Below, in pieces: positions 9,767-17,736 of a stretch of 64,000 bases of DNA (within the stretch, counting starts at the first letter, position 1; each line of letters opens with the position of its first letter). Location of the stretch: positions 62,001-126,000 of the forward strand of contig JADHVL010000011.1 in assembly GCA_016784025.1 (NCBI GenBank), in the 5' to 3' direction. The notes under the pieces are model-generated. The model was not told the DNA's origin. It searched no databases and was given only the letters and a program-made list of their open reading frames with translations. The DNA comes from Fidelibacterota bacterium (GTDB lineage Bacteria; Fidelibacterota; UBA8477; JABMPR01). The position numbers and the translations under genes are program-made.

Positions 9767-10165
9767 ATGGGTAATGGAAAACTATCAAAATTTAATAAGC
9801 TTTCTGAACAGATCATTGGCGCTGCAATTGAGGTTCACAAAACTCTAGGTCCTGGTTTGTTGGAATCAGCTTATGAAGCTGCTCTCTTTTATGAACTAAG
9901 CACAATACATAGTCATTCAGTTCTGAGGCAAGTTCCCGTAAATATTAATTATAAAGGTCAACAATTGGATGTGGGTTATAGAATTGATCTTTTAGTGAAT
10001 GACATGATAATTTTAGAGCTAAAAACTGTTGATAAGATCGCGGATATTCATTTAGCCCAAATTCTTACTTATTTAAAACTAAGTGATAAACATCTTGGGT
10101 TGATAATTAACTTTTATGTTAGATTGTTAAAAAATGGGATAAAGAGGGTTTTACACAATATATAA
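9767..10165 (+). CDS. GxxExxY family protein (PD-(D/E)XK nuclease-like)
   Basis: 132 residues from the ATG at 9767; the frame extends to a TTG at 9722 but that stretch is part of the inverted repeat. Seen: SEQIIGAAIEVHKTLGPGLLESAYEAAL containing the namesake GLLESAY (read here as residues about 28-34), and the nuclease-like core RIDLLVNDMIILELKTV with Asp, Glu and Lys in the D-(x)n-ExK spacing, then ILTYLKLSDKHLGLIINF. The family is widespread, small and poorly characterised; nuclease activity is inferred from the fold. A-T rich codon use differs from its neighbours, consistent with transfer. It is enclosed by inverted repeats and followed directly by a tandem array. Confidence 0.88.
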   Translation: MGNGKLSKFNKLSEQIIGAAIEVHKTLGPGLLESAYEAALFYELSTIHSHSVLRQVPVNINYKGQQLDVGYRIDLLVNDMIILELKTVDKIADIHLAQILTYLKLSDKHLGLIINFYVRLLKNGIKRVLHNI

Positions 10166-10255
10166 CTCAGTGCTCTCAGTGCTCTCAGTGCTCTCAGTGC
10201 TCTCAGTGCTCTCAGTGCTCTCAGTGCTCTCAGTGCTCTCAGTGCTCTCAGTGTT
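10166..10255 (+). repeat. Ten-copy 9-bp tandem repeat (CTCAGTGCT)n
   Basis: Nine exact copies of CTCAGTGCT from 10166 to 10246 and a tenth, CTCAGTGTT, at 10247-10255. The array starts at the base after the stop codon of the GxxExxY gene. The unit is the reverse complement of the AGCACTGAG/GCACACAGAG-like words in the cassette's terminal repeat, so it looks like slippage amplification of the right-hand end. Confidence 0.97.
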
Positions 10256-10287
10256 CTCTATGGTACAAAAATATGAGGAAAAATTGA

Positions 10288-11664
10288 ATGAACGTAAATG
10301 ATTTTATTTTTAGAGAGTATGATATCCGTGGGGAAGTAGCAGTAGATTTTCCTGAGGAAGTCGTTGTTGCTCTGGGACGTGCCTTCGCTTCAATCGTAAA
10401 GCGACGTGGTGGAAAGAAAATTACTCTCTCAGGAGATGTGAGACTCACAACCCCACAACTAAAAGAATATTTTAAGGCCGGTGCACTTTCTACTGGCATT
10501 GATGTCATGGATATTGGCATTCTGCCAACACCAGGAAACTATTTCAGTGTATTTCATTTTGATGATGTTGATGGCGCCTGTCAGATAACGGGCTCCCATA
10601 ACCCACCAGAGTTTAATGGATTCAAATTGACCTTTAATCAGCTCGCCTTTTTTGGTCAGGATATCCAGGACATGCTTACCCTCATTAAAAGTGATGATTT
10701 TGAAGCAGGCCAGGGAAAAGCTTCAGACTATGACCTGTTACCAGAGTATATGGATACAGTTGTCAGGGGTATTGATCTCAAACGACCCATGCGTATCGTT
10801 GTGGATGCAGGAAATGCAGCAGGTGCACTTTGCGCTCCGGAAGTATATGAGAGAATGGGTTGCGAAGTCACCGCATTGTATTGCGATGTGGATGGAACCT
10901 TCCCAAATCATCACCCTGATCCAACCGTTCCAGCCAATCTGAAAGATATCCAGGATGAAGTGAAGCGTGGTGGCTATGATGTCGGTATTGCCTTCGATGG
11001 TGACGCCGATCGTCTGGGAGTGATAGATGAAAAAGGCCAGGTCGTCTGGGCTGACTATCAGATGATCCTTTTTGCTCAAGACATCATTAAATCTAAAGAT
11101 GATAAAATTATTTTTGATGTGAAATGCTCACAGGCGCTTGAGGAAAAAATTCTAGAGTTTGGTGGAACGCCAGTGATGTATAAAACAGGTCATTCACATA
11201 TCAAATCTCACATGAAAAAGCTCAACTCACCCTTCTCTGGAGAGATGAGTGGTCACCTATTTTTTGCCGATAGATATTATGGTTTTGATGATGCCATCTA
11301 CAATGGTGGTCGCATGCTGGAACTTCTATCTAAGAGCAATCGTCACCTTTCTGAAATGGTAGATGAATTACCAAAATACTATTCGACCCCAGAGATCAGA
11401 CTAACCTGTAATTCAGACTCTGAGAAATTTGAAATCGCCGAGAAGGCAGCCGCTTATTTCAAAGAAAACTACGATTGCATCGATGTGGATGGTGTGCGCA
11501 TTCGATTTGGAGATGGATGGGGTCTGGTGAGAGCCTCAAATACTCAGCCTGTCCTGGTAGTAAGATTTGAGGCAAAAACAGCATTCCGCATGGAAGAGAT
11601 TCAAACCTTAGTTATGAATAAAATCGGGGAGTTTGGCGAGGTTCGCCTTGACGAGGGACATTGA
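10288..11664 (+). CDS. manB: Phosphomannomutase/phosphoglucomutase
   Basis: Interconverts hexose 1- and 6-phosphates, supplying nucleotide-sugar synthesis. 458 residues of the alpha-D-phosphohexomutase family. Seen in order: FREYDIRGE near the N-terminus, the phosphoserine loop TGSHNPPEFNGFK near 101, the metal-binding DGDADR near 238, the sugar-specificity loop GEMSGH near 318 (the GEMSGH form fits dual mannose/glucose enzymes), and the phosphate-binding loop RASNTQPVLVVRFEA near 415. ATG with AGGAAAAA upstream. Its end overlaps the isomerase gene by 17 bp, so they are likely co-transcribed. manA lies in the same window at 21.5-22.7 kb. Confidence 0.93.
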   Translation: MNVNDFIFREYDIRGEVAVDFPEEVVVALGRAFASIVKRRGGKKITLSGDVRLTTPQLKEYFKAGALSTGIDVMDIGILPTPGNYFSVFHFDDVDGACQITGSHNPPEFNGFKLTFNQLAFFGQDIQDMLTLIKSDDFEAGQGKASDYDLLPEYMDTVVRGIDLKRPMRIVVDAGNAAGALCAPEVYERMGCEVTALYCDVDGTFPNHHPDPTVPANLKDIQDEVKRGGYDVGIAFDGDADRLGVIDEKGQVVWADYQMILFAQDIIKSKDDKIIFDVKCSQALEEKILEFGGTPVMYKTGHSHIKSHMKKLNSPFSGEMSGHLFFADRYYGFDDAIYNGGRMLELLSKSNRHLSEMVDELPKYYSTPEIRLTCNSDSEKFEIAEKAAAYFKENYDCIDVDGVRIRFGDGWGLVRASNTQPVLVVRFEAKTAFRMEEIQTLVMNKIGEFGEVRLDEGH

Positions 11665-12682
11665 GCAACGCAAGCGAGATCATCTGATTCTTGCTCAAAA
11701 TAAGGCTCTAAATTTTTCGATTTCAGCCGGGTTTGAACGCTGGAGATTCATTCATAATGCGCTCCCTGAAATAAACCTCAATGAGATAGACACACGTACA
11801 ACATTTTTAGGCCAGGAACTCCAATTTCCCCTGCTGATCAGCTCAATGAGCGGCGGCGTTGATGAGAGCTTCAACTTTAATGCGAATCTGGCAACAGCGG
11901 CTGCGGCTGTCGGCTGCGCTCTTGGTTTGGGTAGCATTCGAGCAGCACTTGAAAATGAAAAGGTTCGTGACAGTTTTTTAATTGCCAGAGAAAAGGCTCC
12001 CACAACCATTATTATGGCTAATCTTGGAGTTGCCCAGATTATGGGTTCTCAAGCTATGGACAAGGTAGCAGCCTTTTGCGATGACCTCAGGGCAAATGCG
12101 CTGATTATTCATTTAAACCCCCTCCAGGAGGCTTTTCAGCCTGAAGGGGACACTCAATTCAAAGGTGCGTTGAATGCTATAAAGACATGGGTGCGTGAAT
12201 TTCCGCTGCCCCTTATCGTCAAAGAAGTGGGACAGGGTCTTTCCATTGAAGTCATTCAGAAGCTTCAAGGAGCCGGTGTAGAGACTATCGATATTGCAGG
12301 AGCAGGTGGCAGCAATTGGATATCCATTGAACGTGAACGTTTATCAGAAGATCAGTCCATACTCAAACAAACCGCCCATGAATTTGCTAACTGGGGTGAG
12401 CCAACTGCTGAAGTATTGGAAAATCTGGAAACAGATCTGTGTGTCATTGCCAGCGGTGGATTAAAACGACCTCTCGATCTGGCTAAAGCGATTGCCCTGG
12501 GCGCTAATCTGGGCGGTATAGCCGGCGCATTGTTGAAACAAGCCCTCACTATCGATACAGAGAAGCTCATAGAACAATTGCTTGTATGGAAGAAAACTTT
12601 GGCAATGGCTATGTTTGGCGTTGGGGTCAGCAAGATTGATGAATTGATTGGGAATCGCAATCTTTTGCACAAAATTGACTGA
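11648..12682 (+). CDS. fni: Type 2 isopentenyl-diphosphate delta-isomerase
   Basis: FMN-dependent enzyme that interconverts IPP and DMAPP for isoprenoid synthesis. About 344 residues from the TTG at 11648 (MTRDIEQRKRDHL), which sits after GGCGAGG; a TTG at 11633 is also in frame. Seen: the N-terminal EQRKRDHL, FPLLISSMSGGVDE (FMN site), LGLGSIRAALEN, NLGVAQ, PLIVKEVGQGLS, DIAGAGGSNW, VIASGGLKRPLDLAKAIALGA and a C-terminal GI/GAL phosphate loop. It overlaps the end of the phosphomutase and is followed at 35 bp by a prenyl diphosphate synthase, a pathway-consistent pair. Confidence 0.93.
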   Translation: MTRDIEQRKRDHLILAQNKALNFSISAGFERWRFIHNALPEINLNEIDTRTTFLGQELQFPLLISSMSGGVDESFNFNANLATAAAAVGCALGLGSIRAALENEKVRDSFLIAREKAPTTIIMANLGVAQIMGSQAMDKVAAFCDDLRANALIIHLNPLQEAFQPEGDTQFKGALNAIKTWVREFPLPLIVKEVGQGLSIEVIQKLQGAGVETIDIAGAGGSNWISIERERLSEDQSILKQTAHEFANWGEPTAEVLENLETDLCVIASGGLKRPLDLAKAIALGANLGGIAGALLKQALTIDTEKLIEQLLVWKKTLAMAMFGVGVSKIDELIGNRNLLHKID

Positions 12683-12717
12683 TCAGTGGGCATCTGGAAG
12701 ATATAAAGAAGGAAATT

Positions 12718-13698
12718 ATGGATATTGATGTAAAAGCTAGAATTGAAGCATGGCGGATAGCTATATCCCACCATCTCCATAATCCAAGTTTCAATATTGA
12801 ACCCGCTTATCTCTCTGAGCCTATGAATTACGCACTCAAGGCCGAAGGCAAGATGCTTCGACCAGCACTATGTCTGGCTGCTGCAGAAGCAGTTGGCGGT
12901 GATTGGCAAGATGCCGTTGCCGTTGGTGCAGCGCTGGAAATTTTTCATACATTTACTCTCGTTCATGATGACATCATGGATGGTGATGAACTCAGACGAG
13001 GAATTCCGACCCTCCACAAAGCATTTGGTACCAACAGAGCCCTCTTGAGTGGTGATACATTGCTCATCTATGTTTATCAACTCCTTGCCGAAATTGAGGA
13101 ATCAAAATTCACTCCCGTCTTCCAGGTCTTTAATGATGGCGCTATGGATGTTTGCAGGGGTCAAGGATGGGACATGGAGTTTGAGAACAGTGACCATGTT
13201 GAGCCCCAACAATATGAGATGATGATTGACCTCAAAACGGGTGCCCTCATCAGGCTAGCCTGCCATCTAGGGGGCATTATGGGCGGGGGAAACGATGCTG
13301 CCATCGAAGCCCTTTCACGATTTGGGGTTCTTCTGGGAAGAGCCTTTCAAATGCAGGATGATCTCCTGGAAGTGACCTCCTCATCAGCTACCATGGGCAA
13401 AAGTCTAGGTAGTGATGTCCTGAACGAAAAAAAAACCTGGATCTGGATCGACTTGAAAAGCAGGCTGACTCAAAGTGAGTTGAAGGAGTGGCAGAATGTT
13501 CAAAATAGCGGCCAGTTGGCTGAACATCATCGAGATCAGGTAAAGCAATGGATGATTGATCATGGGACTATTCAACGCGCTCAAGATTTGATTGCGTCCT
13601 GGATTTCTGAGGCGGACTCACTTTTAAGTTCGTCTCTATTTAAAAACACCACTATGCTTAAGGTCTTATCAGACATCATTCTCAACCGACAAAATTGA
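12718..13698 (+). CDS. Short-chain prenyl diphosphate synthase (FPP/GGPP type)
   Basis: Condenses IPP with allylic diphosphates to make a C15 or C20 all-trans product. 326 residues. Seen: GKMLRPAL, the first Asp-rich motif in HDDIMDGDELRRG near residue 84, LSGDTLL, the KTGALIRLAC lysine segment, and the second Asp-rich motif FQMQDDLLEV near 213 followed by GKSLGSDVLNEKKT. The residues before the first Asp-rich motif (IFHTFTLVHDD) have a Phe at the chain-length position, suggesting a short product, but FPP versus GGPP cannot be decided by eye. ATG preceded by AAGGAAAT; same direction as fni. Confidence 0.92.
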   Translation: MDIDVKARIEAWRIAISHHLHNPSFNIEPAYLSEPMNYALKAEGKMLRPALCLAAAEAVGGDWQDAVAVGAALEIFHTFTLVHDDIMDGDELRRGIPTLHKAFGTNRALLSGDTLLIYVYQLLAEIEESKFTPVFQVFNDGAMDVCRGQGWDMEFENSDHVEPQQYEMMIDLKTGALIRLACHLGGIMGGGNDAAIEALSRFGVLLGRAFQMQDDLLEVTSSSATMGKSLGSDVLNEKKTWIWIDLKSRLTQSELKEWQNVQNSGQLAEHHRDQVKQWMIDHGTIQRAQDLIASWISEADSLLSSSLFKNTTMLKVLSDIILNRQN

Positions 13699-13788
13699 TA
13701 TTATCTACCATCTAATCCCTCACATTTTACCCAGGAAGTGTTAAAGATCACAAGTTGACCACAAAGGTCATATTTGTACGGTCAGTGT

Positions 13789-13818
13789 TTGACATTCGAC
13801 TGTTTTTGGCGCTAAGTT
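13789..13818 (+). promoter_or_regulatory. Candidate sigma70-type promoter for the bifunctional nuclease gene
   Basis: TTGACA at 13789-13794 and TAAGTT at 13813-13818 with an 18-nt spacer, in the 135-bp gap between the prenyl synthase and the nuclease gene. The -10 match is weak. Confidence 0.3.
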
Positions 13819-13833
13819 TATCCCGGTGATGAA

Positions 13834-14433
13834 ATGATTGAAGTAATAGTCAAGAATATCCTCTTCTTTGCCCAGGCTGCGGCTCCGGGTTATACCCTGT
13901 TTCTTCAAACAAGGGATGATGATGAACGTAGTCTACCCATCGTGGTGGGACAGTTCGAAGCCCAGGCTATTGCTCTGGCTCTTGAGCAGATCAATCTTGA
14001 TCGTCCCATGACACATGATCTTTTATCCCAGGTCATCACCAATATGACTGAGGGCTTGGATAGCGTTGTCATTCAAAAATTGAAAGAGGGAACCTTTTAC
14101 GCCGAATTGAATGTGAAAAATGAAGAGGGCATTGAAAAAATTGATGCCCGGCCTAGTGATGCCATTGCCCTGGCCTTGCGAGCCAGAGTTCCAATCAAGG
14201 TTTCCAGGGAAGTTTTTGAGGAGGCTTCCATATCTATGCCTGTTGCTAGTGAGCAGATGGATAAATCTGAGCCTACCCTGGCTGAGAATGTGAGTGAAAT
14301 AACGCATCGTGCCGAATTGCGATTTGATCTGGAACGTGATCTGAGAGAGGCAATCCTAAGCGAAGATTACGAAAAAGCAGCTTTAATTAGAGATAAATTA
14401 AACGCATTATCCCTGTCGGAAATGCGTAGCTAA
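13834..14433 (+). CDS. Bifunctional nuclease family protein (DUF151) with UVR tail
   Basis: 199 residues. The DUF151/BFN domain fills about 1-130 (YTLFLQTRDDDERSLPIVVG, EAQAIALALE, RPMTHDLL, DARPSDAIALALRARVPI). A C-terminal UVR motif at about 160-195 (LERDLREAILSEDYEKAALIRDKLNAL, in two parts) is the UvrB/UvrC-interacting helical hairpin; the combination is common in Bacteroidota-like and Thermotoga-like genomes. The family has reported DNase/RNase activity; the biological role is not established. ATG start with a candidate promoter just upstream. Its stop is 2 bp from the stop of the convergent CcmH-like gene. Confidence 0.88.
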   Translation: MIEVIVKNILFFAQAAAPGYTLFLQTRDDDERSLPIVVGQFEAQAIALALEQINLDRPMTHDLLSQVITNMTEGLDSVVIQKLKEGTFYAELNVKNEEGIEKIDARPSDAIALALRARVPIKVSREVFEEASISMPVASEQMDKSEPTLAENVSEITHRAELRFDLERDLREAILSEDYEKAALIRDKLNALSLSEMRS

Positions 14434-14435
14434 GC

Positions 14436-14939
14436 TTAGTCTAAATCTGAAAGTTCAGACTCAATTTTATTTAGGGTTTCATCTGATAATTGGATCTTGG
14501 GGTCAGAATCCTGCTTCTTAGCCTGTAACTTTTTCAATGCTAATCCCAGTATTCCCAATCCAATGAGACTAAAGAGGACTACCATCCAATAGGAGACCTT
14601 GCCAACGGTTTCACTGGCTTTGGGAGATGCAAGAATGCGATTACCATATGGTTGCTTCGTGCGGGAATCAATGGAATTTCTGAAATGGTCCAAAACATCA
14701 TCAGTACTTTTACCTTCAATCAGCAAACGTCGAATGGTTATCTTGGCGTCTTCAGTCATCTGGTTTTTACCATGCATGTAGACAGGACCACCAAAGCAAC
14801 AAGTTGCCATGAGATTCTTCTCAAGGTAAATCGCCTGCTCATTTTGCTTGTCAGTCAGCTTCTCATTGTAAAATTCATAATCTTGAGCACTCAGCATGCT
14901 CACCAGGGCCATCAGTAGGATAATTGTCTTCATTTTCAT
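14436..14939 (-). CDS. CcmH/NrfF-like cytochrome c maturation protein with altered Cys motif
   Basis: 167 residues: signal peptide (MKMKTIILLMALVSMLSAQ), a helical-hairpin domain at 25-115, one membrane helix at about 120-142 and a cytoplasmic tail. The domain follows the CcmH/CycL pattern: ...LEKNLMATCC..., TEDAKITIRRLLIEGKSTDDVLDHF, YGNRILASP. In typical CcmH the active site is LRCxxC; here it is TCCFGG (C47-C48), two adjacent cysteines without the CxxC spacing. Known CcmH reduces apocytochrome; whether this variant does is unclear. No other ccm gene is in the window. Convergent with the nuclease gene. Confidence 0.65.
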   Translation of the reverse strand: MKMKTIILLMALVSMLSAQDYEFYNEKLTDKQNEQAIYLEKNLMATCCFGGPVYMHGKNQMTEDAKITIRRLLIEGKSTDDVLDHFRNSIDSRTKQPYGNRILASPKASETVGKVSYWMVVLFSLIGLGILGLALKKLQAKKQDSDPKIQLSDETLNKIESELSDLD

Positions 14940-15052
14940 GTGGAGAATCTAGACGAGAAAACAGGGTTCTCAATGGAAATTCATTGTCGAGAGGGGGATT
15001 GCGTAGCATTTTGTGGACCTGAAAAGTGAAATTGAAAATATAAGGAAAATTC

Positions 15053-15952
15053 ATGTCTCTCATCATTGTTGGATCACTTGCCCTGGATACAATTGAAGCG
15101 CCGACAGGCTCTGTCGCCGAGGTCCCTGGTGGATCCAGTAGCTATTGCTCTATCGCTGCTAGTTATTTTACTCACCCCAATATTGTCGGCGTAGTTGGGA
15201 ATGATTTTCCAGACTCGGTTGTAACTCTTTTCAAAGATCACCAGATAAATCTGGAAGGCATGACTGTGGAAGAAGGTAAGACCTTTCGGTGGGGGGGACG
15301 TTATGCAGATAACTTTGATGACAGAACCACATTGTTCACTGAACTGAATGTTTTCGAAACCTTCAACCCAATTTTGCCAGCTGTCTACAAAAATGCTGCC
15401 TATGTTTTACTGGCAAACATCCATCCCGTTCTGCAGCACCATGTACTGGACCAACTTGAAGTTGAGTCATTCGTTGTGCTTGACACCATGAATCTATGGA
15501 TTGATACTGCCCTGGACGACCTGTTGACCCTGATAAAGCGGGTGAATATGCTGGTGATTAATGATGAAGAAGCCCGCATGCTTACACAAGAGCGCAACTA
15601 TAAAAAAGCCGCCAGCAAACTGCATGCGATGGGTCCGGAATGGGTGGTGATCAAAAAGGGTCAACATGGTGCGCTCCTTTTCCATGATGACCAGATTTTC
15701 AGTGTCCCTGGTCTGGTGCTGGATGAAGTCAAGGATCCAACTGGTGCAGGTGATACCTTTGTGGGTGCCCTCATTGGATATCTCGATCAATCAAAAGATC
15801 ACTCATTTGATAACATGAAATTGGCCGTGGTGTTTGGATCGGTTCTCGCTTCCTTCTGTGTTCAGGATTTTTCAGTAGATGGGATTACTTATCTGGAGGA
15901 ATCGGACCTGGAAGCACGCTATGATGAATTTGTAATTATAAGTCAATTCTAA
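15053..15952 (+). CDS. PfkB-family sugar/nucleoside kinase
   Basis: 299 residues of the ribokinase fold. Seen: N-terminal VGSLALDTIEAP, GGSSSYCSIAAS near 27 (the GG hinge), VGVVGNDFP, NDEEARML, and the catalytic signature DPTGAGDTFVGALIGYL with the anion hole GAGD near 231. The substrate is not identifiable; the 'GGSSSYCSIAA' start resembles the group annotated as PfkB sugar kinases near nucleoside salvage. ATG at 15053 with AAGGAAAAT upstream. It precedes a secreted hydrolase by 12 bp, likely in one transcript. Confidence 0.88.
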   Translation: MSLIIVGSLALDTIEAPTGSVAEVPGGSSSYCSIAASYFTHPNIVGVVGNDFPDSVVTLFKDHQINLEGMTVEEGKTFRWGGRYADNFDDRTTLFTELNVFETFNPILPAVYKNAAYVLLANIHPVLQHHVLDQLEVESFVVLDTMNLWIDTALDDLLTLIKRVNMLVINDEEARMLTQERNYKKAASKLHAMGPEWVVIKKGQHGALLFHDDQIFSVPGLVLDEVKDPTGAGDTFVGALIGYLDQSKDHSFDNMKLAVVFGSVLASFCVQDFSVDGITYLEESDLEARYDEFVIISQF

Positions 15953-15964
15953 GGGCTGTTCTAT

Positions 15965-17176
15965 ATGATGAAAAACCGATACACTCTCACACTTTTAAGT
16001 ATACTATTGTTGCTTATTTCATGCGAAAAAGAGCAAAATAATGAGCCGGAAATTAATATCTGTAATCCAGCCGGGGTTCCAGGTACTCTCATTCAATCAG
16101 AGTTAAAAATAACAATCACGCCAGCACAAGTCCAGGCAGCGCTTAGTGCCTATCTCCCAATTAATTATGAGTTGGACTATTCCACAGATGTATACTCTAT
16201 CACCTACAATACTCGAGATAAAAATGGTGATATCATAATCGTTTCAGGTACTATGTTCATTCCTGTCGGCTTAGATAGTCTGGATGTATTAAGTACCCAA
16301 CACGGGACAACCCTTAAAAGAACAGATGTTGGGTCAGTGAATTTTTATTATGCTATTGATGGTCTATTAATGGCGATGAAGGGATATTTGGTCATCGCTC
16401 CAGACTACATTGGATTAGGGCAATCTGAACTATTACATCCTTATCTGCATGCTCAACTGTCAGCTAACCCGGTTATTGATATGATACGAGCAGCAAAGGC
16501 TTATGCCTGTGAAAATGAAATGACCTTGAGTGATCGTCTGTTTCTTTCTGGATATTCTGAAGGTGGATACGTCACCATGGCTGCTCATAAAAATATCGAA
16601 ACAGATTATTCAGATGAATTTAATGTAACCGCAGTTGCCCCCATGTCTGGTCCTTATGACCTCCTTGGATCCACTCGCAACCTCTTGAGCAGGGATACTT
16701 ATGATATTCCAGCCTTTCTGGCCTATGTGGTGGTTGCATATGATGATATCTACGGTTGGAATCGTCTCTCTGATATCTTTCATGAACCCTATGCATCTAT
16801 GTTACCGGGTCTATATGATGGCACCTGGGCGCTGGGTGATGTGAATGATACGCTTACTACCACCATAGATTCTCTTTTTAAAACAGATTTTACAACGGCT
16901 TTTTTTGCAGGACGAGAAGTTGCCATCCAGACAGCCTTGGAAGAGAATACTTTGTTGGACTGGGGGCCAGTGGCACCTGTCAGATTGTATCACGGGACTG
17001 CTGATAGTACCGTTTCTATTGAAAACACCTTAAGTGCTTATGCATCTTTGCAGGCTAATGGTGGACTGAGTGTGGATCTGGTCACTCTACCAGGCGCAGA
17101 TCATATAAGTGGGTTTTTTCTTTCAATGATTCTTGCTGAAGCGTGGTTCGACAGCATAAGAACAGCGAGTCAATAA
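15965..17176 (+). CDS. Secreted lipoprotein alpha/beta hydrolase (lipase-like)
   Basis: 403 residues. N-terminal signal with lipobox LLLISC, so lipid-anchored. Catalytic features of a secretory-lipase-like alpha/beta hydrolase: oxyanion region STQHGTTL, GYLVIAPDYIGLGQS near 140, nucleophile elbow GYSEGGY with Ser near 197, and a late DSTVSIEN/ GADHISG segment carrying the likely Asp and His (His near 381). The family cleaves esters outside the cytoplasm; substrate unknown. The ATG at 15965 is followed by a second ATG. Its stop is only 1 bp from the stop of the convergent DJ-1 gene. Confidence 0.8.
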   Translation: MMKNRYTLTLLSILLLLISCEKEQNNEPEINICNPAGVPGTLIQSELKITITPAQVQAALSAYLPINYELDYSTDVYSITYNTRDKNGDIIIVSGTMFIPVGLDSLDVLSTQHGTTLKRTDVGSVNFYYAIDGLLMAMKGYLVIAPDYIGLGQSELLHPYLHAQLSANPVIDMIRAAKAYACENEMTLSDRLFLSGYSEGGYVTMAAHKNIETDYSDEFNVTAVAPMSGPYDLLGSTRNLLSRDTYDIPAFLAYVVVAYDDIYGWNRLSDIFHEPYASMLPGLYDGTWALGDVNDTLTTTIDSLFKTDFTTAFFAGREVAIQTALEENTLLDWGPVAPVRLYHGTADSTVSIENTLSAYASLQANGGLSVDLVTLPGADHISGFFLSMILAEAWFDSIRTASQ

Positions 17177-17177
17177 C

Positions 17178-17726
17178 TTATAGTTTTGCCAGAACTCCTG
17201 CATTGACTTCGGCGACTTTTTCTTTCCCGAAGAGGGTCTCAATCAGTTTGAAAGAAAATTCCATGGCACTTCCTGCAGCTTGACCTGTTACCAGGAGTTC
17301 GGCAGTTTCCACACGTGCTCCAGTGTGAATAGCAGTGGTCATACGTTCAGCCCAGGCTGGATGAGAGGTGATTTTCTTATCCTTCACGAGACCAGCTTCT
17401 TGTAAAACCGCTGGTGCAGCACAAATGGCTGCGGAGGTCTTTCTGGCCGCAGCTTGATCCTTTAGAAGTTTGATGATTCGAGTATCACCCATGAGATTTG
17501 GAGCTCCAGGAACACCTCCTGGCAGCACAACCATCTCAAAATCTTCGTTGAGAACTTCATCCAACACCGTATCGGCGATGACTTTAAGTCCATGGGATCC
17601 CTGGACATTTCGTTTTTCCAGGGAGGCAATAATAACTTCCGCTCCAGCTCTACGCAGAAGATCAATAATGGTGATGGCTTCGATTTCTTCAAATCCCTCT
17701 GCCAGAGGTACTAGTATCTTCATCAT
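17178..17726 (-). CDS. DJ-1/PfpI (YajL-like) family protein
   Basis: 182 residues, the usual length. Seen: KILVPLAEGFEEIEAITIIDLLRRAG with the conserved Glu at 14, MVVLPGGVPGAPNL, and the nucleophile elbow AAICAAP with Cys102 followed by ITSHPAW. DJ-1/YajL proteins act in protection from carbonyl and oxidative damage (chaperone and deglycase roles are debated). It is the third gene of a minus-strand run that starts at 19331; the gap to the lipoprotein gene upstream is 10 bp. Confidence 0.93.
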   Translation of the reverse strand: MMKILVPLAEGFEEIEAITIIDLLRRAGAEVIIASLEKRNVQGSHGLKVIADTVLDEVLNEDFEMVVLPGGVPGAPNLMGDTRIIKLLKDQAAARKTSAAICAAPAVLQEAGLVKDKKITSHPAWAERMTTAIHTGARVETAELLVTGQAAGSAMEFSFKLIETLFGKEKVAEVNAGVLAKL

Positions 17727-17736
17727 CTTAAATCTC

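Larger units (their letters stand above)
9712..10264 (+). mobile_element. GxxExxY cassette bounded by imperfect inverted repeats
   Basis: The left end begins ACCACAGAG (9712-9720) and continues with GCAGAG and CACACAGAG to 9738. The right end (10247-10264), read on the minus strand, begins ACCATAGAG and continues AACACTGAG. These are imperfect inverted copies that bracket one small PD-(D/E)XK-type gene and a 9-bp tandem array. The unit sits exactly between the stop of murQ and the start of the phosphomutase gene, as if inserted into an intergenic site. No transposase is present. I call it a mobile or repeat-associated cassette by inference; target-site duplication could not be recognised. Confidence 0.5.

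Noticed and set aside
10166-10255. CRISPR-like array
   Set aside because: The repeat unit is 9 bp with no spacers; it is a simple tandem repeat.
11648-13698. Terpenoid biosynthetic cluster
   Set aside because: Only isomerase and prenyl synthase are present with no cyclase or oxidase; this is general isoprenoid supply.
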